DNA from: Rhytidiadelphus loreus
Lineage: Eukaryota > Streptophyta > Bryopsida > Hypnales > Hylocomiaceae
Assembly: GCA_947034895.1 (NCBI GenBank)
Contig: OX344765.1
Location: 20,465,001 to 20,529,000, forward strand
Direction: 5' to 3'
DNA: 64,000 bases
Below are positions 49,201-61,292 of the stretch, one piece after another (position 1 is the first letter of the stretch; each line of letters begins with the position of its first letter). Under the pieces are notes generated by a model. It was given only the letters and a program-made list of their open reading frames with translations, searched no databases and was not told the DNA's origin. The translations under genes were made by a program, and so were the position numbers.

Positions 49201-52200
49201 GCCTGGTGCTTTGGAAAAGGAGCGGGATGGTCTGCGTAAAGACTTAGAGAAGTTAAAGAGCAAGTTGGGTGATGTCGAGGCAAAACTCAAGTCAACCTTG
49301 ATAGAAAAAAGTAAAGTTGAGGTGGGTGACTTATTTGATCTTCTGCATCTGCATCCTATGCCACCTACGCAACTGTATTTAGTGAAGTATTGAGTGAATG
49401 ATCCTCCGTAATATATCACTGTTCACTTCTCTGATGAACCGCCGAACCGTGGTCTACGTTCATGGACTTGCAGACTGAGAAATTGAACATAGAAAGAGAG
49501 GTGAAACAGCTCCGGCAGAGTACAGCATTGCTCAACAAGCGTGAGTCGATAGTGGATAAGCGTCGAGAGTCTGTTGCCTGTGGTCTCAGCAAAACCAAGC
49601 AGCAGCTCTCATCTACCGAACATGCATTGCAAATGAAAAACAATGAGCTCGAGAAGACAGCTTTCGATCTTCAGCTTCTCCAGGTATCGTAGGAAAACTA
49701 CCCTATACGTACTTATTCTCATTTCGTAGTTCTATTTCATATTACTTTTCATGGTATGCACTCGATTTAACAGCGACTGTGTCTCGTGTCTTACTATTCC
49801 CATTTTGTTAATTATAGGACAATTACACGAAGCTTGAGGCTGACATGCTTGAAACTGAGAATGCCTCAGTAGTACTGAAGAATAAGCTTGCTGAGGCTGA
49901 AAGTGCAATCTCCGTTCTAAGAGATGAGAGGGGCGCTGCCACCAGCACCATCGAAAAGATTTCCCAGAAGCTAGAAGATGAATTGGAGCAGAAAAGGACT
50001 AGTGTTGCTGAGCTTGATGCTCTTCGCATTCAATACACAACAATGGTTAGCGATTTCAATATGCTTCTATTTATGCTTCTATTCTATTTTTTGCATTGAT
50101 GGGTTATGACACTGATCGTAGATGTTTGCGATTACTAGTAACGATCGAAATGTAACCTGATCAAATCCTTCCGTACCAATTTAGCAATTCTTAGCAAGTA
50201 TCCTCTCCGCTATCATCTTAATGCTACATAGGTTCTCTGAGTAACTGGGATAGTGTCCTGGTTCATGACACACCACTCGTGTTTTATGCAGGAGGAGAAA
50301 CTTCTTTTATTGCAAGCCGCGTCTGAAAAGTCTGAAGCAGAAATTAAATCCATTTCCTTGTTAAGGGATGATTTAGCTAGCGTAAGTTCTGGGTTTCGTG
50401 ATGTAAACAGTTGTTAAACTTGTCCGTGTGCAGATTGGAATACTTGAATGCCAGATTATTGTTAGAGAAACAGTGATCTTTTGGGAATGCACTATGTATT
50501 GACTGAAAACTTGAACTTCTTTAGCAATGCTGGGATTGATTGCATTTGTGTTAGAGGAAAGTTTCTGAAAAAACTTGTTTTGTGTGCCCTCTACAGCAAC
50601 TCACAGATGCACACTTTGGGTTTGAGGAGGAGAAGCTTGCGTGGGCTTCACAGGAGGGCCTGAAGTATGCCAAGGTCGAGGAACTTGAGCGCGAAATCGT
50701 AAACCTTACGGTGGAGCTTGAAAAGGTACAGGACTCAAGAAGCTGTATGAAGAAAGAGAACAGAAGATAAACTAACTACATTCTAATTTAGACTGACATC
50801 CAAAGACTTTGTGCCTGTCTGTTTCCTTATCCTGCACGCGCCCTTCCTTCCCTTTCTTGATATGGTCCTAATGTAAAACTGATCGGATATGGAGATGGTT
50901 TGCATTTTTTTCCTGGCAATAGAAATATTCACAATTTTCGTTTTGCTCTTGGAATCCAGTTTCAGAAAGCACAAGAGGAGATTATTGCTGCTAGAAACAC
51001 TCTTCAAGAACAGGTATTATGCTAAGATTTATCTACAACTTACTTTTTTTCTAACTTCTGGGGTTAAGTCTTCTTGGTAACTGCAGCAAACGGTTACGAG
51101 CGTGCATCTTCATTTTACTACCTTAGACTTATTGTAATGAGAGATCTACTGTGCTACTAATTTATTTACTGGTGCGCAACAGTGTAGCGAACATCTTCAT
51201 TCAGCTCTTTATGGTCTGACTTCAGATTTTTCATCTCTCCTGCAGCTTAATGAAGCGGAACATACAGCAAGCAATGCATCTGTGGTTCACCAGGAGCAGG
51301 TCGCTAAGCTGGAGCACTCTCTTCAATGTAAGGAGCAGGAAGGCAACCAATTAAGGCAGCAGGTTAGTCTCTTTTCCTTTGCTATCAGTAATATCTCCTC
51401 TGTTTGTATTATATATGGCGAGGCAATTTCTATTGGTTGCATTATCTAACCTCTCTATCCGATCATCGATCCTTCTGCAGGTGGAACTCCTGAGCTCTAA
51501 TGTTGAAGAGCAAGTGGAATTGCAGAGACAGCTGCAGGAGGAATTGTTTGCTGGCAAAGAGCAGTATGACGCACTCAAAGATGAATTCGAGAAGCGTAAA
51601 GAACTTCTAGTTGTGTCTGAAGTTCTTATTCAGAGAGAAAGGCAATCCAGCGTGGACCTCGCAGAGGAAGTAAGACAACTGAACAGGATGCTGCAAGAAG
51701 CAGAAAAAAAATGTGCAGAACTCCATGACAGAAATTCTGATTCTGAAGCTGCGGTTAGAAAAGAATCAGATGAAAGGATGCAGCTATTGGAGGAAAGAAG
51801 TGCACTAGCGGATAGATGCATTATGTTGGAAGGGCAGATTTCTGAACTTCAAGTCAGTTTCAAAGAATGTAGCGACAATGAATCTAGGCTTCTACAGGAG
51901 ATTCAAAAGTTGAAAGAGGAGCATCAAAACAATATGGAAGTCTCACCTCAGGTACCCAATGTCTCATATTGCCAATATCCTGATTAATCTCATGGCCTAT
52001 TATCCTAAGGTCTGACAATTATATTCTACGCTATCATTGTCCCAAATTGAAATTTGAAATTTGGTCTTGCATAAGCAAGCCGTACCATTCCGATTTTCTT
52101 ACAGAAAATTGCTTTCATGGAGCACATAAACTAGATCTTCTAATCGTTTGCTGCAACAGAAATCTGAAGTCAGTCGTCATGCCATTGATTTGGAGGCAGC

Positions 52201-55200
52201 CTGGAACACTGATCGAGAATTAGCCCGAAAACAGGTTCGAATTTATACTCTAATGCTCCCGTTGGTATCTTAATGATTAAGCTGGTCACATTGTTTATTT
52301 CTGTTTACCGTATGTGACTGGCTAATGCCGAAGTGATCATTTGCTGTTTGGTTTTGAGTTCTAATGTGCAGGTGGAGAAACTTCATTCTCAATTGAAGAT
52401 GTCACATGCAGAAATTGAGTCCCTTCAGACAGAGCTCGATGATGTTGGCATGAAAGTTAAGAGCTTGTATTTAGAGGTGGATGACATGCAGGCAGCCTTG
52501 GACCAATCTAGAACAGAGAAGGCCATGCTCAAGCAACTGCTTGCAGACTTGAATGCCAGGTAAACTTTTGAATACTATTCTTATATCTATTGGAATTGCA
52601 GTCAAGGATGGTACTTCATATTCTGATTGGAGTGAAATAGTCGCCCAAAAACTCATGGAGCTATCTCGCTTTTGGAGTGCCGTCAAACGTTCCTTATATT
52701 GAAAACAGCTTTGCATGTACATAATTATTAAATTGGCCTTGGTCTTTCTGGTAAAGAGACTCGGAAATCTGGAACTGCTCTTGGTTAAACGGATGGTGAA
52801 GGTAGGAATTTTAGGTGTGGAACCGTCCTGAAAGGATTTTAGGGTTTTGGGAGGATTTCTTCTATCCCAGAGCAGAGTGTCTTTTCATTCTGATGGTAAT
52901 AGTCGTGGAGTAACATTTTGCAGACTATCCAGCCTTGAGGATAAAAACGAACAACTGCAGAAGAAAGAGACCCATCTATTGCAGGTTAAACTCTTAATCA
53001 TAATTAGTGATTTGTGGTATTCCAGCACAGATTTTGTTACATTTCTCAACAGCCTCTTGACTTAAAAAGGTTGTCGTATTTGGTTGTGTGCAGCAAATTG
53101 TCCCGATAATCATGGTTCCTGAAAAGATACTCCTAGTGTTATTAGATATTCACTTGTCATTCTTGTAATCCATCAATGTCTATTTAGTTATTAAGAACGT
53201 TTTAAGCTAAGGCTCTCATTGCATTGGACGCCGTGACCGCAGGTAAGTAAGGCGTATTTACTGTCGCGTACGAAGCTCCAAGTTGTACTGGACGCCACTG
53301 CTGGTCGATTGGAGGTCGTCCAATCGAATTATGAGATTTTGAAGGAAGCGATTCAAGGATTTGAGGACGATCGCAAGAGTGATGCAAATAAGGAAAATGA
53401 TCGACTTCGAGTGCGGATTCAGAACCTCAGGTAAGTCCGAAATATGATGGACAGATGCGGTTCTGCAGTACAATTGATCGCGACCTAATGAAGTTGAGTC
53501 CAGTCCAAGGCCGACATGTTGACATTTAAGACATTTGATTGGCCTTCACGTTGGTGAGCGTTCTGTTTGTCAGGAAAGAATTTCGTCATTAATTGCATAA
53601 TAATCTGTCTTCAGCTTGCGTCTTTTTACCATAGTACTCATGAACCATTAACCAACCTCATTGGGCACCTTTTCGTCTTTCGACCAGAGTTTCGGTGGGG
53701 ATGAAAATCCGGCAAGGTTCATCAATTAATCATGCTCTTGAATCAGATCTCGGTGTCAAAGATATGAAGAAGTGCTCAAAGAGTTGAAGAGCAAAAGAGC
53801 GTCTCCTGAAGATCAGCAGGAGAGAGAGAGTGAGATAGCTGAGATCATGCAACAAAACAGTGCCCTACAGCTGCGACTGCAAAAATCAGAAGAAAATGCC
53901 AAGGTTGACATTAATCATGACGTCATTATTGGTTTCCATCTCCTTTTCTACATGACATTTCTTTAGTTGTGTAATAATTCGGAGAATTTGATGTCAGTAG
54001 CCTGAGATCATCACCTTTATATGCAGGCACGAAGGGAGGAGATGATGAAATTGCATGAAGTTGTGCAAAGAAAAGAAGAAACGAATTCCAAACTTGAGGT
54101 ATGTTTTCCGCCGTCGTTGTCTCCCTGATGATGATAAATCCTTAAGCATGGAATGTTTTTACCAAGTTCAGTTGAACTGCTAGGAGATCCCTCACGAAGA
54201 GTATGGAAGCTCTTACCCATGGTAACTCAAACTTGTGTGAGTCAGTACAAATTGGGCAGAATAATGTTCACTTATATGGGAATTTTCGCTTACTGGCTTC
54301 TTGAGTCTTTTGCTTTCGATGCTTGAGATTTTAAAGCATGTACTTGATGATGCTTGCAGGCGGCTCTACAGAGGGTTCAAGCTCAAATGTTGAAGCGAGA
54401 GAGAGACTTGTATCAGAAGAGTGAATCTCAAACTGCAAGGAAGTTTGAAGGATCAACGATGCCAAGTTTAGAGTTCACTACTCCTACGGCTTCCAGACAC
54501 GGTCAAGATGATTCGAATCACGCGGATAACGCTAACGGTCTTCATAGTAGCACCTTCGCCTCTAGAAGCAAGGTGGAGCAGTTGAAGCTGCAGGTAGGTA
54601 TCTACACAGTAAAGCCAGTGATTTGTAGTTTCCAAGCAAGCTATAGATCTGATCCTTTTTCTAATTCCTCCACTAGTAGTTTGAGATCAGTGAATCGTAG
54701 TGTGTGCGCACTTGTTTGTTCAGGGAACCGCTATGCAGTATTTGAGACCTAAATTCTCAATGGGCAATTTTGTTTTTAGTTCATCGATTGTAAATAGTAA
54801 TCATCCCTTCTGGTTTTTCTTGTTCCGGTTCGCTGAAAAATGATTTTATTGCAGAGCCAAAGTTTGCTACGGATGTATAAGCAGCCTTGGCGGTTCCAAG
54901 GCAGTCCAATTGGCCGTATGGATGACACAGGCGATCATCCTCCACCTTCAGCGACCCTTGATTCACACCGCGAAAACTTGACTGCTCCGGTATGGTCACT
55001 AAATTCCCTACCCAGACCTCAATACATCCGTTGTTCGCATGCTTACTGAACATCAAATCACTGAAGCAATCAGTTCATTAAGAGCAATGCGTCCTGTTTG
55101 TTTGTGGATTTATGGCATCAGCCTAAAAGCGCGTTGGAATGGACGATGGGTCTTTGCATCATATTTTTGCCGGTGCATTATTATGAAGAGTGTGGTAGGC

Positions 55201-55556
55201 TAACATTCTTTACAATGGAACTTTGATGCCAGATTCCGACATGGAAGAGAGCCATGACTGCTGGAGCTTCCTCGAAAACAGAATCCCTTCAGCCTTGTAA
55301 TAGTGTTTTCAGTGAGGATAGACTTCAAGCCTCAGCATTCGATACCCGAAGTGTCCCACGTGCTGCACTCGTCCCTGTGAACACCCAAAATAAACTACAA
55401 GAATTTGGATTGAAGAGGAGGCTACAAGAATCAGGGCCACAAGATACGCTACCAGCGCAGGGTATTGATGAAGTGGGGACTAAGCCCGCTGTATCAAGCT
55501 TACAGATGCCCCGCAACGTTAGGTTTCGCCAAAGGTTTGAGAAAGAGAATATGTAG
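39935..55556 (+). CDS. KIN7O: Kinesin-7, KIN-7O/CENP-E-like, about 2300 residues
   Basis: N-terminal kinesin motor followed by a very long coiled coil, about 41 coding exons. Motor and neck exons with checked phases: 39935-40079, 40363-40452, 40910-41028, 41127-41240, 41429-41510, 41648-41715, 41906-41992, 42337-42482, 42750-42852, 43000-43080, 43215-43283, 43498-43557, 43640-43807, 43973-44029, 44148-44432. Coiled-coil exons run from about 44755 to the last exon, 55232-55556, stop TAG after RQRFEKENM. Landmarks are [15 protein letters not shown]-loop [22 protein letters not shown], the neck [14 protein letters not shown] and the KIN-7 motif NRRETWCP. Tail blocks such as [19 protein letters not shown] match plant KIN-7O. 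Family members are mitotic/kinetochore plus-end motors (established for CENP-E). The total length exceeds the roughly 1270 residues I recall for Arabidopsis KIN-7O and approaches animal CENP-E. Confidence 0.9.
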
Positions 55557-57907
55557 GGTCCTTTTACAAAGTTACATTTGTAATTATTTTATTTTTCCCT
55601 CCAGGGATTCATCTTGTACAATTATATCAATATCACATTGATTAACATTCATCACTTCAATAGCTGTGAACTGTCTCGTGTCTGAAGTCTTCCTACGTTC
55701 CACCACTAGAAATGTAGAATGTCAACAAGTCTTGTGCGTTTGTGTCATTTTAACCTCTTAAATGCCCAGATTCATTAGGAGAGGAGAACGAGGCCTCAAA
55801 ATTGCAACTAAGATCCTTAACAGTGGACTTTCCGGGTCTGTACTACTCGTAAGAATCGTATGATGCGGAGGACTAGACCACAGAATGCACGAATATATTC
55901 AAAGATTGATTTTGTACTCAAAGAATATGATGACAGACCAAGAAAAATGAAGCATTCACTTCCACGAGTAGCTCTCGGATCCTCAGGTATGGGGCTCCAT
56001 TTGCACCATCTGAGCTATTAGGGAATTTACAGAAATTTGGATTGCATACATCAGTGGTGAGCAGGCAGAGAGCAATTTATGATTTGGCAAATGTGGGCCT
56101 TCCAATGCAAAGGTCCCTGTCTGCATATTCAATAGATTGGGAGTGCTTTCACTCACGTGGAGGAATTTTTTAGAAAACCCAGGTTTGGGAAGGGCTTTTC
56201 GAATATGAGCAAAACCTAGGTTTTTCTCTCATGACGCCCACTACGGTTTTAGGGTTTAGGATTTTCTCCCATGATTGAATCAGATAATTTGGAGGTAGAA
56301 CTTTAGTATATAAAATATAAACTACGAGCATCTATGAAAGAAGTCGGGTGCAATGAAATCCGTTCCACAACTGCTTCCTTTTTTAAAGATTTACTTTTGC
56401 CATCACCTATGAACATGTGAAAATTTGGTTCTGGTGCCTGTTTCTGACTCTTTTGTTTCTTGATCATGTTTACTTCACCTGTTCTCCACAGATTTTTGAG
56501 CAAAACAAATTTTCCAGATATCCTGAGATGTTTGACTAAAGTGAATGTGCTGAAAATATTGCGGTCCTCAAATGAGCTTATGTGTAGAAGAATGGACGAA
56601 TGCCAAAAAAAAACTGACCTGTCAAATGTGCAGTGTCCGCATATTGGGCTTTAGAGCTCTGAAGGGTTAAATTACAGATTGAATGTTGCCTCATTTGAAT
56701 GTCACAAATCAAACCTTACTGAGGTACAACTAATATGATATTTTGGGGGGTACAAAAAATTGAAACTTGGATTAGGCAAGGTCCCAAAATAGCATTTAAA
56801 TGATACATGTTGAAGTCAGGCAAGGCCAAATATCAATGCTCTAATTTCAATTTCTTTTTTATGGATATTTTGGTATGAACATCTTAGCCCTAAATTTATT
56901 AGGGAACAATTTTTGGGGACACGCTCAACGAGGAGTGATCCTATTTAATTAAGATGCAAATTCATGGGTGTAGAAATGGAAGGCTAATTGAACCTTGGGT
57001 GTATCATAATCAATGAATGAAAAAATCCAAATAATCATGAGTAAAATAGTCATAAGTTACCAATTATATTTGATTCATAAACTTCTAATTGAATCTGTAT
57101 GACATGAAAATAATGACACTTTCAAAAACAAAGGATATAAGGATATAAAAAAAAATCAAACAAGTACATCGATCAATGTCCATGAGCAAGGTGAATCCTA
57201 ACAATAGATTCCACTCACATTTGTTGTATTTAGAATGTAAACAAAGGTGCATATATTCATTGCATTAAAAGATTGAGGTAGCATTGTATGAAATCAAGCA
57301 AGCACAAGTGTTTTTCATGTAACTCAAAACAAAATTGGGCACACATTACTGAAAGGTGAGGGATTATTTTGGTTACTATGAGCCAAATTTGTTCAAAGAT
57401 CAAATTTTTATCAATATGCATGAATTAGTTTCTTATGCAATTGCAAAGTAGGAATCTAGAGACCGCTAAAACTGGCAGTAGACTGAAGAACTCAATCCCA
57501 ATCATGCTTACAATAATTGCTAACATAAAGTAATTTATGGAATAAACAGTCGCTTAAAGATATGTACATCAAAACAGTTTAGAGCACCGGTTTCTATAAG
57601 CTGGGACAGTAGCTGTCTAAAAGGTCTGTTGTCCTCATCGGCCAGCTAATATATATATACATTTAATATCTCTGTCTAAAAAACTAAATACCTGTAAAAT
57701 TTGGAGTATAATGTTATATTTCAACAACGTAGACTAGTGCACGTTTTTATATATGGTTTGAATGACCTCAGCGACACTCACCCCATCGACTGTTTCTGCA
57801 AGTGCCAAGCTTGACATAGAATGCATGTGACGAATTGAATGAGCAGTCAAGAGGTGAAAATTTGCACGACTCATGGAGAGTCGTCACACTGCAGTGATAT
57901 GTTGATC
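55557..57907. other. Intergenic DNA between convergent kinesin and helicase genes
   Basis: The two genes point toward each other. The first 100-200 bases after 55556 are probably kinesin 3' UTR; a poly(A) site was not fixed. The rest is AT-rich without a gene. A TTTTAGGGTTTAGG pair lies near 56248-56263. No inverted-repeat element was recognised. Confidence 0.7.
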
Positions 57908-60900
57908 CTAGTTCGATTGGTCGAAGAAGCAGTTTCTAGCCTTGGCATCCGAAATGAGGTTTTTCCAGATCTTCCCGCCTCCACTTAAAGTTGTTGCGTT
58001 TCCGACTATCCAGACGCAGTACCTGCTCAGCATAAATTTTAGTAATATTAACAGATCTTGGGAGTGTGACACGGTTTGCAATTAACAGAGACTGATTAAA
58101 AATACAGAGGTTCTGTACGTGTTTCCAATGACGACGGTGATTTAACCATGCTGAGATTTCTATTGACAAGCAAGCTCGAGAATGTAACATTGTCAATGAT
58201 CGCGACCTAGCAAGTCTGGAGGTTGACTCACCTGCCGCGAGTAATCGCAACATTTAAGCGTCGCCCATCGTGCACGAATCCAATCTGATTATTGGGATTT
58301 GCTCGCACAGCAGTGAAAATGATCACATCGCGCTCATTGCCTTGGAAGCCATCAACAGTTTTCACCTCGACGTCTAAAGCGCGGTGGAGGTGACCCAACG
58401 ATTGCTTCACCGCCTCCACTTGCATGGCGTAGGGAGAGATTATGCCAATGCTCAAGTGCTCGATGTGTCGCTCTTCGCATACTGGTCACGTGCATGATTT
58501 ACGTTATGCTTTGACAATACTGATTCCATTGGCCGGCATCTCAATCATCAAATCTTTGAAAAAAACGTTTTTGCATTGGGAAAAAAATTTATGGCTCATT
58601 GACGTCATTTTGGGCGGTCAGACTTTATACCTCTTTCCAGTTGTTGTACCATGTGGATCACGACCGCTACCTCCTGTGAATTCTTCCAACCTTTTTGTAG
58701 CGCTTCTTCAGCTCCAAATCTGCAATTCACGAAAGAGTAAGCTGCGTAACTTGACGCACTAGCCAAGTGTATCCCATATTCCTGTGAAAGCACATTGGCT
58801 CCATCTTTAACTCCACCCTCGTAGAACTGAGAGTTTGGGAAGCGACTGATTTCAGGTTTCATCCGGTACTGGATGTTCAACATATGACGGCAACCGTGCT
58901 TTAAAGTTTGAAGCCTGTCAAAGAGACTGCGACCATAACCACTCTTCTCTGCAACCTGAAAGAGCCAATCATAAAAATAGGAAGTCAATGGTGGAAGACT
59001 CGAACCAATTAACCCCCACTCAAAGGACTAAAAAGCCCAAATTAGGCCTCATGCTTTATTTTGGTAGTTTTGAGTAAATTACAAAGGGATATCTCTAGTT
59101 CAATTTTATCTAACATTTTCACTAACTGGGCAATGTCTTACATTGATTCTGGTGGCAAATAAAAGCTGTCCTCATTTGAAATTTAAGTTCCACAATCGAA
59201 TTGATGATTGTATAACCAAAAATCAGTGGTCTATTAGGAGTGAATAAGTAAGAGGTTTCAGAAGTTGGTAAATCCACAGTGCATCACTCACCTTGCTTAT
59301 CACTACGGCCGGAAGCTGCTTATGATCCCCAACTAGGATGAGCTGCTTCAAACCTCTCATGCCAGAGACGATGGTGGACTCTGCTTCTACCATCTGTGAT
59401 GCTTCATCAATAATTGCGCACTGAAAATTGGCTTTGACCATCAAGGGCGAACCAGCTGCAGAAACCGTGCTGAACACTAGGATTGCATGCCTGAAGCATT
59501 GTGACTTGAGCCACGAGTACTTCGGCTGACGGCCTTGTTGATTTTGCTTCGTGGCCAGCAGGTAGCAACCAGCACGTGAAGCCAACGCTGTCAGAAGCTC
59601 TTCCTTTGCTTGAAGGAATTTCAATTGTGGAATCTTGGAGCTACAGCTTTCAGACAGGCTCAAATTGGCCATATTTTCAGACAAAGTATCTGATTTCATC
59701 TTACTGAACCAGGTTGTAGCCTCGACGGGAGCTTTTCTGGGCATGACATTGACAATCCTCTTCATCAACTCCAAAGTGGAGTTCATTGCTTTGCTTGTCT
59801 TCACATCTATGTGACACCTTGGAAGCTCACTCGTGAGCGTCAGCACATGCTTCTCCATTTGAAAAAGCATCTTTTTCATGTATTCTTTCGCAAAGCTCCA
59901 AAATGCATCATTCACTTCGTTCGTTTCGCGTGATATGTCAGAATCATGCCCCAATTTTTTTGCAAATTGACCAGGTGCATTGGTCAGAAACTTTTCCACG
60001 GATGGAACAGAGCCTTTCCATCCGGTAGCCGGACTCAAAGCTGCCGTCAGACGTTGGATTCTGTAAGGCAAAAAAACCTTCTCCAATAAAGTGCCTTTCA
60101 CTGATGCCTCCATTCTTCCCATACTTCCTTCAAGGACCACATCACACAATTGAATGGGAGAACATCGCCTTTCGTTTCCACTACCTTGCGAACCGGGTCC
60201 CCTGATCCTCGAACAGAACGCAGAAAACATCTCCTGCTGCGGCACCATGAGATTCTTCTGTTCCTCGGAATCCTTTGTCAATAAGGAGATCACTCTTTTG
60301 CAGACCTCGATAACAGCAGCGTTGGTTGGCGCCGAAACTAACGTTCGGCACCGGAGGAATCCCAATACAGAGATTAGTGGGACCAGCATCGCCGTTTTGC
60401 CGGTACCTGGCGGTCCTTGCACCAACCTCACGTGACATTTGGCATCCTTTGAAAGGATACCTGCGAGCGCGCTTTTGAGAGAATCTCCTTGTGAGTCGTT
60501 AAGACTTCTGGATTTGCAATATTCTTCCACAAGCTGCAATGTCTCAGCTGCCTCTGGCTCCTGAGGAAGTGCGAGCGAATTGATTCCTGATGGTTCCATC
60601 TGAAAATTTTCACACAACTACGGCATCATCCATCCGTCCGCAGACACAAAATCATTGTGAAAAAGATATAGTGTCCAGCTTGTACAAAAGTGGTTGCAAT
60701 TCATTACCTGTTGGCAGATTCGGAGCACTTCTTCCATTACTGACGTCTTCAACACTCGTGCTTCAGAGTCAGTCTTGTTGATTGATCTCCAGATACGATC
60801 AGCTGGTATCAAACTCATTCCCAACAAAATAACAAACCACGTTGGTCTCCGGGCTGACGGTAATTGAAGTTCCTCGAGGATTGGGCTGCCATCTGGTAAG

Positions 60901-61292
60901 TAGGCAGTCGCAGTGAAAACGGGATGTTCATCTCTGGCGTAGACAACACTCACAAATACAAATTTATGATGCGTTAGTGGTGTCATGCACTCCCGTCTGG
61001 AGTCCCACCGTGGACGATCGCCACAGCACAAGAGGTTGAGGTCCAAAGATCTGACACTGGTGTTTTGGCGACCGTGCCGATCCAACGACATATAAAATTT
61101 CCTCATGGACGGGTCTTCGTTTTTGGCTGTCTTGGCAATCAATTTGGTGACTCTCACACGAACACAGTTGCCTTCTTTAATACTCTTTTCTAAAGCTTGA
61201 TGTACTTGAGTTCGCACTTCCTCCAGAAGCGGCCCACGGAATGCTGTGAGGTACTCCGATGTTGAAGGAAACTCCATTGGAATGTCTTCAAT
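57908..61292 (-). CDS. Plant Upf1/Sen1-type superfamily 1 helicase, first exon not found
   Basis: Five exons on the minus strand: 61292-60708, 60599-59292, 58955-58631, 58481-58232, 58022-57908, with matching phases, 860 residues, stop TAG. It resembles the plant SF1 helicase family that includes Arabidopsis At5g37150/At1g65810. The N-terminal block FPSTSEYLTAFRGPLLEEVR is shared with that family. Helicase motifs are all present: Walker A QGPPGTGKT (about residue 255), DEASQM (about 593), LVGDHKQLP, QYRMKPEIS, SIGIISPYAMQV, TVDGFQGNERDVI and NVAITRGR, ending in YCVWIVGNATTL. The roughly 330 residues between motifs I and II are a family trait. ATG 61277-61275 could start translation, but homology begins upstream (IEDIP) behind an acceptor at 61293-61295, so at least one 5' exon lies to the right. 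Likely an ATP-dependent RNA/DNA helicase. It has no zinc finger and so is not ZNFX1. Confidence 0.88.

Noticed and set aside
57936..58253. Minus-strand 105-codon frame as a separate small gene
   Set aside because: The correct frame of the last helicase exon (58022-57908) reads YCVWIVGNATTL to a stop and joins in phase with the previous exon; the longer frame is out of phase.
69..61292. RNF213-like RZ protein, SF1 helicase and neighbours as a single immune gene cluster
   Set aside because: RNF213 and ZNFX1 share the RZ finger, but this helicase has no RZ finger and belongs to a general plant SF1 family. The genes between are a lumen immunophilin and a mitotic kinesin, in mixed orientation, with transposons. 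Nothing supports joint function.
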